Shown: one piece after another, positions 28,543-37,682 of the stretch | How the letters are laid out: each line of letters begins with the position of its first letter | How positions within the stretch are numbered: position 1 is the first letter of the stretch | Assembly (NCBI RefSeq): GCF_020731355.1 | Contig: NZ_JAJFZK010000007.1 | Coordinates: 62,001 to 126,000, forward strand | Source of the DNA: Bacillus sp. REN16 | GTDB taxonomy: Bacteria > Bacillota > Bacilli > Bacillales > Bacillaceae_L | Direction: 5' to 3' | Length of the DNA: 64,000 bases | Translations under genes and position numbers: made by a program | The notes under the pieces: model-generated | Seen by the model: only the letters and a program-made list of their open reading frames with translations | Database searches by the model: none | Told to the model about the DNA's origin: nothing

Positions 28543-28554
28543 TCTACCTTCCCC

Positions 28555-29556
28555 CTATTCATCTGCTTTCGGATTGATATCCTCTAATGTTTTACGTATA
28601 GTTCCTGCAACATCTTTTTCGACCATCTCGTATGTTTGTTTTATCGCACTAAACAAACCATTTGCATCTGAAGATCCATGTGCCTTAATAACCGGTGCCT
28701 TTAAGCCAAATAATCCGGCTCCACCATATTCTGAGTAATCAAGAGTCTTTTTTAAAACCTTTAATTCCGGCATTAAAAGACCCGCAGCTATTTTACTCTT
28801 TAAGTTGCTAGTGAAAGCTGTTTTAAGCATTTTAAACATGGATAAGGCCGTACCTTCGATTGTTTTTAAGGCTACATTTCCAGTAAATCCATCTGTTACA
28901 ACAACATCCGCCACTCCCTCTAGTAAATCCCTTGACTCAACGTTTCCAATAAAATTGAGATTTGTAGCTTTCATCAATTCAAATGAATGCTTTGTAAGAT
29001 CATTACCCTTTTTTTCTTCAGTTCCTACATTTAATAAACCTATTCTTGGATTTACAACTCCTCGAACCTTCTCCGAGTAAATGGATCCCATAATGGCATA
29101 TTGGAGCAAGTGCTCAGGCTTTGCATCAACATTTGCTCCTACATCTAACATAAGAAAACCTTTTTTATCCAAAGTTGGGAGAGTTGGTGCTAGTGCTGGA
29201 CGGTCAATCCCTTCAATTCTTCCCACAATAAATAGACCTGCCGTCATTAGTGCCCCCGTATTTCCAGCTGAAATACATGCATCAGCACGTCCCTCACTAA
29301 CCTCTTTCGCCATTAAAACCATGGATGCGTTCTTTTTTTTCCTGACAGCCCTGACAGGTTCGTCTGTTCCTTCAATTATTTCCGTTGTATGTATAATTGT
29401 TAATCTTTCTTCTTCAGTTATGTCTGGACGAATTTTCGCTTCATCACCAATTAACGTTACTTCAAGGTCTTTATAATGCTTTAGTGCATTCATTGTTCCC
29501 TTTACAATTTCCCCTGGTGCATGATCTCCACCCATTGCATCTATTGCAAGTTTCAT
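28555..29556 (-). CDS. plsX: Phosphate acyltransferase PlsX
   Basis: PlsX, 333 aa, makes acyl-phosphate from acyl-ACP, the first step of the PlsX/PlsY route to phospholipids. It starts [20 protein letters not shown] and contains [30 protein letters not shown] and [14 protein letters not shown]. It follows fapR and precedes fabD, linking fatty-acid and phospholipid synthesis in one operon. Confidence 0.99.
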   Translation of the reverse strand: MKLAIDAMGGDHAPGEIVKGTMNALKHYKDLEVTLIGDEAKIRPDITEEERLTIIHTTEIIEGTDEPVRAVRKKKNASMVLMAKEVSEGRADACISAGNTGALMTAGLFIVGRIEGIDRPALAPTLPTLDKKGFLMLDVGANVDAKPEHLLQYAIMGSIYSEKVRGVVNPRIGLLNVGTEEKKGNDLTKHSFELMKATNLNFIGNVESRDLLEGVADVVVTDGFTGNVALKTIEGTALSMFKMLKTAFTSNLKSKIAAGLLMPELKVLKKTLDYSEYGGAGLFGLKAPVIKAHGSSDANGLFSAIKQTYEMVEKDVAGTIRKTLEDINPKADE

Positions 29557-29612
29557 ACTGTATCATTCCTTTTGTTTGCTTTTAGCTAGTTGAATAATCG
29601 TATTGTTCACTA

Positions 29613-30191
29613 TTATGAATCAGTTTTTACTTGTTTATTAGAACGATACATGATAAATTCACCAGAAAATACGAGTTCATTTCCAACATAGCTATTTACG
29701 TCAACGATTGTTCTGCCTTTTTCACGGGAGCCCTTTACTTTTGCTTTAGCAACGACTCGTTCTCCTACTTTAACCTGTCTTGTAAACCGTATATTTGCTT
29801 TTGCAGTAAGAGCAAGCTCATCGTTAATAACAGCTACGGCAAGTGAGTTTGCCTGGGCAAAAAGGTGATGTCCACGTGCAATTTGGTTTCGTTTAAATAC
29901 ATGCTCATTTGTTACATCAAAAATTGAAATTGCACTTTGGTCTAGTTCGATATCTATAATTTCACCAATTACTTCTTCTATTGGCAAAGCCTTCACTTCA
30001 TCATCCAGTTTTTTCTCAGCAACATTTTTAATTCGCTCTCGAAGTTCAGGAATGGATAATTCCAAGCGGTCCAAACGAATCGTTTGAACACTAACCATGA
30101 ATTTTTCAGCTAAGTCTTCATCTGTAATGAAAGGATTAACTTTAATCGTTTCCTGAAGTAATTGCTGCCGTTCTTTTTTATTCCTTCTCAT
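29613..30191 (-). CDS. fapR: Malonyl-CoA-responsive lipid repressor FapR
   Basis: FapR, 192 aa, represses the fatty-acid genes and releases DNA when malonyl-CoA accumulates. The N-terminal helix-turn-helix ([20 protein letters not shown]) is joined by a helix to a hot-dog ligand domain that includes [20 protein letters not shown] and [17 protein letters not shown]. The ATG at 30191 begins [12 protein letters not shown] like other FapR proteins; the longer frame with a hydrophobic leader crosses the promoter and recG terminator and is not real. An operator for FapR itself lies 23 nt upstream, so the operon is probably self-repressed. Confidence 0.98.
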   Translation of the reverse strand: MRRNKKERQQLLQETIKVNPFITDEDLAEKFMVSVQTIRLDRLELSIPELRERIKNVAEKKLDDEVKALPIEEVIGEIIDIELDQSAISIFDVTNEHVFKRNQIARGHHLFAQANSLAVAVINDELALTAKANIRFTRQVKVGERVVAKAKVKGSREKGRTIVDVNSYVGNELVFSGEFIMYRSNKQVKTDS

Positions 30192-30213
30192 TAAAAATAC
30201 ACCGTCCGCACTC

Positions 30214-30230
30214 TTAAGACTAGGTACTAA
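30214..30230. promoter_or_regulatory. FapR operator
   Basis: The minus strand reads TTAGTACCTAGTCTTAA, a 17-bp imperfect palindrome that agrees with the known FapR operator. It starts 5 nt after the -10 box of the fapR promoter and so covers the start site. Confidence 0.85.
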
Positions 30231-30235
30231 TAGTA

Positions 30236-30264
30236 AGTATATAATTAAAAAAAGCAGATTGCAA
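30236..30264 (-). promoter_or_regulatory. Promoter of fapR-plsX-fabD-fabG
   Basis: TTGCAA (30259-30264) and TATACT (30236-30241) are 17 nt apart on the minus strand. The -35 box lies within the 3' arm of the recG terminator stem. Confidence 0.75.
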
Positions 30265-30288
30265 GAAGAAAAACTTCTCACAATCCGC
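30244..30288 (-). terminator. Terminator after recG
   Basis: A 15-bp stem with three G-U pairs and a TTTTT loop is followed by seven T on the minus strand, 16 nt after the recG stop. Confidence 0.9.
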
Positions 30289-30303
30289 CTTAAAATAGTA
30301 AAG

Positions 30304-32352
30304 TTAATCCAGTTTTTCTCCATCTAAAATACCGGTTTGCACTAGATCCTCCCGCAGGTGTTTGTAGGATTGATCCTCCCAAAAGACATTAGAATTTATA
30401 AGTTTTGCAGCATCGTTTCGCGCTACCTCTAAAGTACGGTAATCATGGACCATATCTGCGACTTTAAATTCAGGAACACCACTTTGTTTACGGCCGAAGA
30501 AATCCCCAGGCCCTCGTAGTTCAAGGTCTTTTTCTGAAAGAACAAAGCCATCATTTGTTTCTGTCATGATCCGCATTCTTTCTTTTCCAACCTCAGATTT
30601 CGGATCAGCAAGAAGTATACAGTATGATTGTTCACTACCTCTTCCAACACGTCCTCTCAGCTGGTGCAGTTGGGAAAGACCAAAACGTTCTGCATCATAA
30701 ATCACCATCAATGTTGCATTTGGAACATTCACACCAACCTCAACAACGGTTGTGGATACAAGAATTTGTACTTCATTTTCACTAAATTGTCTCATTACAT
30801 CCTCTTTTTCATCTGCTGACAATCGACCATGCATTAAGCCAACTTTCGCCTTGTTTTGAAAATGAAACGAGAGCATTGTATGAACATCAATTGCATTTTG
30901 AACATCTAACTTATCAGATTCTTCAATAAGCGGACAAATGACATAGGCCTGTCTACCTTTTGCCAGCTCTTTTTCAATAAATACCAATATACGCTCAAGC
31001 ATCTCATGCTTAACCCAATAGGTTTCAATTTTCTTTCGTCCCGCCGGCATCTCGTCAATCACCGAAACATCCATCTCACCAAACACTGTAATTGCAAGTG
31101 TCCTTGGTATTGGTGTTGCAGTCATGAAAAGAACATCCGGACTTTCGCCCTTTTCCCTTAAAATCCTGCGCTGCTCTACACCAAAGCGATGCTGTTCATC
31201 CGTAATGACAAGACCTAGCTTCTTGAAATTTACTTCATCCTGGATAAGCGCATGAGTACCTACTAAAATATGAATGTCACCGGATTGAAGCTGTTCAAGA
31301 ATTTCTCTTCTTCGTTTGCCTTTGACTGAGCTTGTTAATAGTTGAATATTTAAACCGTAATCCGAGAATAGCTCGGCAAGTGAATGGGCATGCTGTTCAG
31401 CCAGTATCTCTGTTGGCACCATTAACGCCCCCTGATATCCCGACAGAATAGCCGCATATAAAGAAATAGCAGCCACAACTGTTTTTCCGGAACCAACATC
31501 ACCTTGAAGTAATCGATTCATTCGATGTGGTGAACAAAGATCATTCATGATTTCAGTAACAACCCGGGTTTGGGCATTTGTTAATGGAAATGGCAGTCCA
31601 TTCATGAAAGCCTCTAGCTTTTCCATTTGAAATTCCATTGCTGAACCTGCTGATTGTTCCCGTTCGAATTTCCTTAATGCCTGCATTTTTAGTTGAAAAA
31701 GTAAAAACTCTTCATACACAAAACGTCTGCGCGCTTGTTTTAAGTCCTGATGCCCCTTGGGATGATGCATAATTTTAATTGCATCCTTTTTTGGCAGCAG
31801 CCGATAAGTTGTTAATAATTGTTCAGGAAGATTGTCCTCAATTTGATTGCCGTACTGCCGAAGTGCAAGCTCGATAAAACGCTTCATCCCTTTTACAGTG
31901 ATTTTCCCTTTTATCGAATATACAGGTTCGATACGATTATCTTTTTTCATCGGACCGAAAACAATCTCGCTGACAGTAATCGTTTGCCGATGCTGATCCC
32001 ATTTTCCTGAAATGGTGATAGTGTCGTTTAATGAGATCTTGCTTTTATAATAAGGTCGATTAAAACAGGTCGCTGTGATTAAATAGCGACCTACTAGAAC
32101 CCTGAAGGTTAAGCGAGATCTTTTACGATTGTAATAGGTTAACAGTGGCTCACTGTGCACCTTTCCTTCTATCGTTATTTTCTCATCATGCTTAACCTCA
32201 GCAAGGTCTCGTAAACTATAATCTTCGAATCGATATGGAAAGTACAAAAGTAGGTCAAGAACGGTAAAAATGTGCATCTCATTAAGCTGAAGACCTGTCT
32301 CTTCGCCAATTCCTTTAATTTCCGTGACAGGCTGCAGTAGATTACTATTCAC
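30304..32352 (-). CDS. recG: ATP-dependent DNA helicase RecG
   Basis: RecG, 682 aa, remodels stalled forks and branched DNA. The N-terminal wedge/OB domain ([16 protein letters not shown] at the start) is followed by helicase motifs: [39 protein letters not shown] and [14 protein letters not shown]. The GTG at 32352 overlaps the sdaAA stop and gives exactly the B. subtilis RecG length; upstream in-frame codons lie inside sdaAA. Confidence 0.97.
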   Translation of the reverse strand: MNSNLLQPVTEIKGIGEETGLQLNEMHIFTVLDLLLYFPYRFEDYSLRDLAEVKHDEKITIEGKVHSEPLLTYYNRKRSRLTFRVLVGRYLITATCFNRPYYKSKISLNDTITISGKWDQHRQTITVSEIVFGPMKKDNRIEPVYSIKGKITVKGMKRFIELALRQYGNQIEDNLPEQLLTTYRLLPKKDAIKIMHHPKGHQDLKQARRRFVYEEFLLFQLKMQALRKFEREQSAGSAMEFQMEKLEAFMNGLPFPLTNAQTRVVTEIMNDLCSPHRMNRLLQGDVGSGKTVVAAISLYAAILSGYQGALMVPTEILAEQHAHSLAELFSDYGLNIQLLTSSVKGKRRREILEQLQSGDIHILVGTHALIQDEVNFKKLGLVITDEQHRFGVEQRRILREKGESPDVLFMTATPIPRTLAITVFGEMDVSVIDEMPAGRKKIETYWVKHEMLERILVFIEKELAKGRQAYVICPLIEESDKLDVQNAIDVHTMLSFHFQNKAKVGLMHGRLSADEKEDVMRQFSENEVQILVSTTVVEVGVNVPNATLMVIYDAERFGLSQLHQLRGRVGRGSEQSYCILLADPKSEVGKERMRIMTETNDGFVLSEKDLELRGPGDFFGRKQSGVPEFKVADMVHDYRTLEVARNDAAKLINSNVFWEDQSYKHLREDLVQTGILDGEKLD

Positions 32353-33232
32353 CTTTGTTAAGCGAAATCCCAAAGATCTTTGCCTCAAGTGCACGACCTG
32401 TTGGGGTTGCCGCTAGTCCCCCCTGCGCTGTTTCTTTTAACGCCGTTGGCATTGTTTGACCTATTCTATACATAGCATCGATTACTTCATCACATGGAAT
32501 TCGACTAGTAACGCCTGCTAAAGCCATATCCGCTGCAACCATTGCATTTGCCGCTCCCATCGCATTTCGCTTAACACATGGTACCTCTACGAGTCCAGCG
32601 ACAGGATCACAGACAAGTCCAAGCATGTTTTTTAATGTAATTGCCATTGCCTCAGCAGATTGACTGGGAGTACCTCCTGCCATTTCGACAATTGCTGCTG
32701 CAGCCATTCCAGCAGCAGAACCAACCTCCGCCTGACAACCACCTGCTGCGCCTGAGATTGATGCGTTATTTGCAACAACAAATCCAAATGCCCCAGCCGT
32801 AAATAAAAACTGTATCATTTGGTCTTTTGTTGGGTTCAATTTCTCCTTTACAGCAAACAAGGTTCCTGGAACAACACCAGCTGAACCTGCGGTAGGCGTT
32901 GCACAAATTGTTCCCATAGCAGCATTGACTTCATTAGTCGCAACAGCTTTACTGACAGCATCTAAAACTGTTTTACCAGTTAAGAAGTTTCCTTTTTGTA
33001 TATAATTTTGTAATAAAACGGCATCTCCGCCTGTTAAACCAGAGTGGGATGAAACGCCAGCTAGTCCTCTTTCAACAGCCTTTTCCATTACATCAAGATT
33101 ACGTTCCATTTGAGCAATGATTTCATCTCGGCTTTTCCCGGTCACTTCTACCTCTTGCTCGATCATCACTTCTGCTATTTTCATATTTTTAGAAGTAGCA
33201 AGTTCTACTAATTCAGCAACATTGCGAAACAT
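32345..33232 (-). CDS. sdaAA: L-serine dehydratase, alpha subunit
   Basis: SdaAA, 295 aa, is the iron-sulfur subunit of the two-chain L-serine deaminase that turns serine into pyruvate and ammonia. Cysteines likely to hold the cluster appear in CATPTAGSAGVVPG, GGCQAEVGSAAG and LVCDPVAGLVEVPCVKRN. It is preceded by GGAGG. A cre-like sequence lies between sdaAB and this gene. Confidence 0.97.
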   Translation of the reverse strand: MFRNVAELVELATSKNMKIAEVMIEQEVEVTGKSRDEIIAQMERNLDVMEKAVERGLAGVSSHSGLTGGDAVLLQNYIQKGNFLTGKTVLDAVSKAVATNEVNAAMGTICATPTAGSAGVVPGTLFAVKEKLNPTKDQMIQFLFTAGAFGFVVANNASISGAAGGCQAEVGSAAGMAAAAIVEMAGGTPSQSAEAMAITLKNMLGLVCDPVAGLVEVPCVKRNAMGAANAMVAADMALAGVTSRIPCDEVIDAMYRIGQTMPTALKETAQGGLAATPTGRALEAKIFGISLNKGE

Positions 33233-33257
33233 AAAAAAACCTCCTGTCGAATAAACA

Positions 33258-33272
33258 TTGCAAACGTTTAAA
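33258..33272. promoter_or_regulatory. cre-like site between sdaAB and sdaAA
   Basis: TTGCAAACGTTTAAA matches the cre consensus WTGNAANCGNWNNCW with one deviation and is partly palindromic around CG. It lies in the 47-nt gap between the two subunit genes, where CcpA could act as a roadblock. Confidence 0.45.
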
Positions 33273-33279
33273 TAGATAC

Positions 33280-33942
33280 TTAGTCGACAATTTTGGCTAC
33301 CTTTAAGATATTAGGTAAGGTAGATAATTCAACTAAAACCTGTTCATCGATATTTTGATCCACTTCGATTGTCATAAGAGCTTGCATCCCAACTTCTTTT
33401 CGTGCCACTTCCATATGTCCAATATTAATAGCGTATTTCGCAAGCACGTTAGCAACACCTGCTATCGCACCATAGCGGTCATTGTGGACGATAAGAATGG
33501 CTGGATGATTTCCAGATAAACGAAGCTGAAACCCGTTTAATTCAGTAATTTCAATTTTTCCCCCGCCAATGGAAATCCCGACAAGCTCTAATTCCCCTTC
33601 ATCGTCACCAATCGAGACACGAGCGGTATTCGGGTGTTCAGGTATAGCTTCCTCAACGATGAAATTTATCTGCATTCCCGCATCTTTAGCGATTTCCAAT
33701 GATGTTTTAATTCTTTCATCAAATGTATCAAAATCAAGTAATCCACCAATAATTGCTACGTCTGTCCCATGACCTTTATACGTCTCGGCAAATGATCCAT
33801 AGAATGAAATTTTTGCCCATTTTGGTTCACGACCAAACAAGCTCCTTGCAACCCTTCCGATGCGAGCTGCCCCTGCAGTATGTGAACTTGATGGACCAAT
33901 CATAACTGGTCCAATAATATCAAAAACACTTCTATACTTCAT
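33280..33942 (-). CDS. sdaAB: L-serine dehydratase, beta subunit
   Basis: SdaAB, 220 aa, is the partner subunit of SdaAA. The N-terminal part has the family signature DIIGPVMIGPSSSHTAGAAR, and the C-terminal 75 residues form an ACT domain (ILIVHNDRYGAIAGVANVLA) that is thought to bind serine. It starts behind GGGGGGAG. It follows fakA after a terminator and must have its own promoter, which I could not place. Confidence 0.97.
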   Translation of the reverse strand: MKYRSVFDIIGPVMIGPSSSHTAGAARIGRVARSLFGREPKWAKISFYGSFAETYKGHGTDVAIIGGLLDFDTFDERIKTSLEIAKDAGMQINFIVEEAIPEHPNTARVSIGDDEGELELVGISIGGGKIEITELNGFQLRLSGNHPAILIVHNDRYGAIAGVANVLAKYAINIGHMEVARKEVGMQALMTIEVDQNIDEQVLVELSTLPNILKVAKIVD

Positions 33943-34060
33943 ATATGCTCCCCCCTACTTACTTACGTTAATTTATGCGGAGTAAGGCAAACTGTGTTCC
34001 TACATATTACTCTATTTGTATCTGACGTTTTTAGCCACTGGAAATTGTTCCTAAACGTTG

Positions 34061-34089
34061 AAAATAGAAGGGATAAACCCTTCTATTTT
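34061..34089 (-). terminator. Terminator after fakA
   Basis: AAAATAGAAGGG and CCCTTCTATTTT form a perfect 12-bp stem with a 5-nt loop directly after the fakA stop. Confidence 0.8.
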
Positions 34090-34095
34090 GTAAAC

Positions 34096-35778
34096 TTATT
34101 CAACTGAGAAAATAAATGCGTAAAGTGGTTGCTCACCATTATGTGTTTCAACCTCAATGTCTTCATATTCTTCTTCAAGATATTGAACAATTTGCTTGAC
34201 TTCATCTTCTGAAGCATCCTGACCATAAATGACGGTAACAATTTCATCTTCATCGGCAGAAATAATCTTTGTTAAAAGATCTTTTGCAGCTTTTAGCTTA
34301 TCCTTATCTGTAACGACAATTTTTCCTTCTGAAATTCCCATGAAATCGTCTTTAGCAATATCGATTCCATCAATATTGGTATCGCGAACTGCATATGTAA
34401 TTTGACCCGTTTTTACATTACTTAATGCGGATGTCATTGTCGTCTGATTTGAATCCATTTCACCTGTTGGGTTAAATGCAAGTAAAGCTGACATTCCTTG
34501 AGGTACTGTTCGAGAAGGAACAACGATCACATTTCCTTCAATAACAGAAGCTGCTTGTTCAGCTGCCATGATAATATTCTTGTTATTAGGCAGAATGATA
34601 AAATTTTCCGCATGTATTGATTCAATTGCTTTTACAAAATCCTCAGTACTAGGATTCATCGTTTGTCCACCCTCAATAACCACATGGGCTCCGATACTCT
34701 TAAATAATTCTGTGATACCCGAACCCATTGCCACAGTGATGATCGCATATTTCTCTTTTTCCTTGTTACGTTTCTCTTGTACTGGAGAATGCTCTTCATC
34801 TTCATTTAGAATAGCCGTATGCTGTTCACGCATATTCTCAATCTTCATTTTAATTAAGCTTCCATAACGTTGGCCATACGATAAAACCTCACCAGGCTTT
34901 TCAGAATGGATATGTACTTTCACAATATCATCGTCGGAGATAACTAATAAAGAATCACCGTAACGGCTTAAATCATTTCGGAACTGATCTTCAGAAAATG
35001 GATGTTTGTTTGTTTTTTCCTGTTCAAACTTCACCATAAATTCTGTACAGTAACCAAAGACGATATCCTCTGTACTCATATGACTCTGAACACTTTTATG
35101 ATGTTCTGCATTAACAAGTTCATTTAAAGATGGTGCTGCAATTGTCATATTCTCAATTGTTTCACCTTTTAATTCTGAGAGGAATCCTTCATATACAAGA
35201 ACTAATCCTTGTCCACCACTATCTACAACCCCAACTTCCTTTAAAACGGGTAATAGATCTGGTGTGCGATTTAGTGATGCTCTTGCTTCTTTCACAAGCT
35301 CTTCCATCACTACAATTATATCTGTCTCATTTTCTGCAACAGAAACCGCATGTTTTGCAGCGTCTTTTGCTACTGTTAAAATTGTTCCTTCAACAGGTTT
35401 CATAACAGCTTTATACGCTGTTTCCACGCCCAATTCAAACGCTTGGGCAAATTCTGCAGCGCTCAACGTTTCCTTTTGTTCAATTGCCTTTGAAAAGCCT
35501 CTGAAAAGCTGAGATAGAATGACTCCTGAGTTACCGCGTGCACCCATTAATAATCCTCTAGCTAAGGATGCACCAACTTTTCCAATATGCGGGCTAACAT
35601 TATTTTTTACTTCCTTTGCACCAGACGTCATGGAAAGATTCATATTCGTTCCGGTATCACCATCTGGAACAGGGAAAACGTTAAGGGCATCTACCATTTT
35701 TGAATTATTAGACAAGTGTGCAGCACCTAATAACACCATTTTTGCAAAACGTTTTCCATCTAGTATAGTAATTGACAC
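34096..35778 (-). CDS. fakA: Fatty acid kinase subunit FakA (YloV)
   Basis: This 560-aa protein is the ATP-binding half of the fatty acid kinase that phosphorylates exogenous fatty acids presented by FakB. The N-terminal DhaL/DAK2 domain contains the metal/nucleotide motif NVFPVPDGDTGTNMNL at about 29-44. A middle region and a C-terminal DegV-like part follow. The start is GTG at 35778 behind GAGGAGG. It sits 16 nt after yloU, as in B. subtilis. Confidence 0.95.
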   Translation of the reverse strand: MSITILDGKRFAKMVLLGAAHLSNNSKMVDALNVFPVPDGDTGTNMNLSMTSGAKEVKNNVSPHIGKVGASLARGLLMGARGNSGVILSQLFRGFSKAIEQKETLSAAEFAQAFELGVETAYKAVMKPVEGTILTVAKDAAKHAVSVAENETDIIVVMEELVKEARASLNRTPDLLPVLKEVGVVDSGGQGLVLVYEGFLSELKGETIENMTIAAPSLNELVNAEHHKSVQSHMSTEDIVFGYCTEFMVKFEQEKTNKHPFSEDQFRNDLSRYGDSLLVISDDDIVKVHIHSEKPGEVLSYGQRYGSLIKMKIENMREQHTAILNEDEEHSPVQEKRNKEKEKYAIITVAMGSGITELFKSIGAHVVIEGGQTMNPSTEDFVKAIESIHAENFIILPNNKNIIMAAEQAASVIEGNVIVVPSRTVPQGMSALLAFNPTGEMDSNQTTMTSALSNVKTGQITYAVRDTNIDGIDIAKDDFMGISEGKIVVTDKDKLKAAKDLLTKIISADEDEIVTVIYGQDASEDEVKQIVQYLEEEYEDIEVETHNGEQPLYAFIFSVE

Positions 35779-35794
35779 TCAAATTTCCTCCTCT

Positions 35795-36157
35795 TTACGG
35801 GTTCGTTACACGAACTCCTTGCACGTAAATATTAACCGAGCTAGCAGCAAGTCCTACTGTGTGGTCTAATGTATATTTCACCTTTGATTGAACATTGTGG
35901 GCAACCTCAGAAATTTTCGTGCCATAACTAACAATTATGTACATGTCGATATGCACTTCATCATTTTCCTGACGAACAACAATACCACGGGTAAAATTTT
36001 CTTTACGTAAAAGCTCAGAAATTCCATCTTTAATTTGCTTTCTGGAAGCCATTCCGACAATCCCATAACAATCGATAGCAGCCCCTCCAGCAACCGTTGC
36101 AATTACCTCATTCGATATATCAATTTGTCCGTACTTCGTTTTTAATTCGATGGACAT
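35795..36157 (-). CDS. yloU: Asp23/Gls24 family protein YloU
   Basis: YloU, 120 aa, belongs to the Asp23/Gls24 envelope-stress family (SNEVIATVAGGAAIDCYGIVGM near the N-terminus, and VRQENDEVHIDMYIIVSYG). The start is the ATG at 36157 behind GGGGGAG; 20 upstream codons in frame have no support. It is co-transcribed with fakA. The exact role is unknown. Confidence 0.95.
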   Translation of the reverse strand: MSIELKTKYGQIDISNEVIATVAGGAAIDCYGIVGMASRKQIKDGISELLRKENFTRGIVVRQENDEVHIDMYIIVSYGTKISEVAHNVQSKVKYTLDHTVGLAASSVNIYVQGVRVTNP

Positions 36158-36330
36158 GAAAGTCTCCCCCTTTAAATTGTTCACCTTGGCTATAGTCATT
36201 TTACTATAATGTCGCATATATTAAAAGTAGTTCATAGGTTTGCCGTGAGTTCATTACCTCTTATTATATAGCTTTTTAAAATTTCTATGTCTTGACAAGT
36301 ATTTTTCCTTGAAGCATTAGCTTTGAAGTA

Positions 36331-36359
36331 TTGCAAAATCCCACTAGTTATGATAAATT
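36331..36359 (+). promoter_or_regulatory. Likely promoter of rpmB
   Basis: TTGCAA (36331-36336) and TAAATT (36354-36359) are 17 nt apart on the plus strand, with TGA before the -10 box (extended -10). A perfect TTGACA further upstream at 36294-36299 lacks a good -10 partner. Confidence 0.5.
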
Positions 36360-36426
36360 ATATAAGTATTTCTATAAGAAAGCGATTATGTTTGATTGTT
36401 GCTGTGCAAGTAAGGAGGGAAATAGA

Positions 36427-36615
36427 ATGGCACGTAAATGTGTAATCACGGGTAGAAAAACTACCACTGGTAACGCTCGTTCCCATGCAATGAACGCTAA
36501 TAAACGTAAATGGGGAGCAAACCTGCAAAAAGTTCGTATTTTAGTTGACGGTAAACCAAAACGCGTATATGTTTCTGCAAGAGCTTTAAAATCTGGTAAA
36601 GTTGAACGCGTGTAA
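36427..36615 (+). CDS. rpmB: 50S ribosomal protein L28
   Basis: L28, 62 aa, starts at the ATG behind AAGGAGG and reads [20 protein letters not shown], with [14 protein letters not shown] and [17 protein letters not shown]. Only one of the family's possible zinc cysteines is present (Cys5), so this is the zinc-independent form. It is one of two plus-strand genes and converges with spoVM. Confidence 0.99.
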   Translation: MARKCVITGRKTTTGNARSHAMNANKRKWGANLQKVRILVDGKPKRVYVSARALKSGKVERV

Positions 36616-36625
36616 TAAAAAGCAT

Positions 36626-36651
36626 TTAGCTCTTACATATGTAAGAGCTAA
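36626..36651. terminator. Hairpin after rpmB
   Basis: TTAGCTCTTACATATGTAAGAGCTAA is a perfect palindrome 10 nt after the rpmB stop. No T-tract follows on the plus strand, so the adjacent hairpin at 36663-36692 is the more likely terminator. Confidence 0.5.
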
Positions 36652-36662
36652 AAATATGCATA

Positions 36663-36692
36663 AAAAAAGCACCTATGTTCGGTGCTTTTTTT
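36663..36692. terminator. Bidirectional terminator between rpmB and spoVM
   Basis: AAAAAAGCACC and GGTGCTTTTTT pair around a 7-nt loop. Both strands end in a T-run, so it can stop rpmB from the left and spoVM from the right; it touches the spoVM stop codon. Confidence 0.85.
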
Positions 36693-36771
36693 ATCCTTTT
36701 TTAAATGATCCTAACATCGCACGGACGATACCGCCTAAGAACTTTGGTAATTTAATTGTATAAAATTTCAT
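36691..36771 (-). CDS. spoVM: Stage V sporulation protein M (SpoVM)
   Basis: This tiny gene encodes 26 residues beginning MKFYTIKLPKFLGGIVRAML and ending GSFKKG. It is nearly identical to SpoVM, the amphipathic helix that marks the convex forespore membrane, anchors SpoIVA and allows coat and cortex assembly. The key Pro9 of the family is present. The ATG follows a very strong GAGGAGG. It sits where B. subtilis has it, convergent with rpmB, but thiN, which normally lies upstream, is absent. Confidence 0.97.
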   Translation of the reverse strand: MKFYTIKLPKFLGGIVRAMLGSFKKG

Positions 36772-37004
36772 ACTTTCCCTCCTCAATGCAATATCCACGT
36801 ACTTTCATTAAATCATACGGTCTACCTTATTAATAATATTCAAATGAAAAAAAATAGTACCAAAGAACATATAAATAAAAGCAATTACATGTAAACCTAC
36901 TTAAAACATTCTTATGCCAAATTGAATAAAAAAAGTACAATTCAATTAAAGTTCATTACTAAAAGATAGTTCTAACTTAGAAAAAATATGCAAAAAAAGC
37001 ATAT
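36772..37004. other. spoVM-rpe intergenic region without the usual thiN
   Basis: In B. subtilis the thiamine pyrophosphokinase gene thiN lies here. This gap is AT-rich, about 230 nt, and contains only the putative spoVM promoter. No remnant of a coding frame with a ribosome binding site is visible. Confidence 0.6.
36812..36841 (-). promoter_or_regulatory. Likely sigma-E promoter of spoVM
   Basis: On the minus strand GAATATT (36835-36841) fits the sigma-E -35 consensus KMATATT exactly. After 15 nt, CGTATGAT (36812-36819) matches CATACAHT at 5 of 8 positions. In B. subtilis spoVM is transcribed in the mother cell by sigma-E. Confidence 0.55.
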
Positions 37005-37030
37005 AAAAAAGAGCAGAAATTTCTGCTCCT
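37005..37030 (-). terminator. Terminator after rpe
   Basis: GAGCAGAAATTTCTGCTC is a perfect palindrome just past the rpe stop, followed by six T on the minus strand. Confidence 0.85.
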
Positions 37031-37032
37031 TT

Positions 37033-37680
37033 TTACAGCCCGCGGATTGTTTTGATTGCTGTTTTCCGATTCTTTTGATTATAAATAGCCGACCCAGCGA
37101 CTAAGACATTTGCGCCGGCCTCTACACAAAGCCTTGCTGTCTCCTTGTTGACTCCTCCGTCAACTTCAATTTCAACATTCAGATTCTTTTCTTTCACCAT
37201 CCCGGCAACTTCTTCGATTTTAGGAAGAACGGACTGGATGAATTTTTGGCCACCAAATCCCGGGTTTACTGTCATTAACAAAACCAAATCAATATCCTCA
37301 ATGACATGCTTAATCGTATCAACAGGGGTTGCCGGGTTTAAAACAACTCCAGCCTTAACACCATGAGATTTAATCAACTGAATGGTACGATGAAGATGCG
37401 GACATGCCTCAACGTGTACTGTTAAAAAGTCTGCCCCTGCTTTTGCGAAGGACGGAATGTATTGGTCAGGATTTTCTATCATTAAATGCACATCTAATGG
37501 CAATTTTGTAATCGGTCGAATAGCTTCGACAATAAGTGGACCGATTGTAATATTCGGAACAAAGTGACCATCCATGACATCTACATGGATATAGTCTGCT
37601 CCCCCATTTTCAACATCCTTGATCTCTTCCCCAAGCTTTGCAAAATCTGCTGAAAGAATGGATGGTGCAATTTTAATCAT
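37033..37680 (-). CDS. rpe: Ribulose-phosphate 3-epimerase
   Basis: Rpe, 215 aa, interconverts ribulose-5-phosphate and xylulose-5-phosphate. It is a TIM barrel with [17 protein letters not shown] at the N-terminus, the metal-binding [42 protein letters not shown] and [10 protein letters not shown]. It starts 2 nt after rsgA and ends the transcript at a strong terminator. Confidence 0.98.
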   Translation of the reverse strand: MIKIAPSILSADFAKLGEEIKDVENGGADYIHVDVMDGHFVPNITIGPLIVEAIRPITKLPLDVHLMIENPDQYIPSFAKAGADFLTVHVEACPHLHRTIQLIKSHGVKAGVVLNPATPVDTIKHVIEDIDLVLLMTVNPGFGGQKFIQSVLPKIEEVAGMVKEKNLNVEIEVDGGVNKETARLCVEAGANVLVAGSAIYNQKNRKTAIKTIRGL

Positions 37681-37682
37681 AG

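Noticed and set aside
30192-30323. N-terminal extension of fapR with a hydrophobic, membrane-like stretch
   Set aside because: It would translate the recG terminator, the fapR promoter and the operator. FapR homologues start at the internal Met used here.
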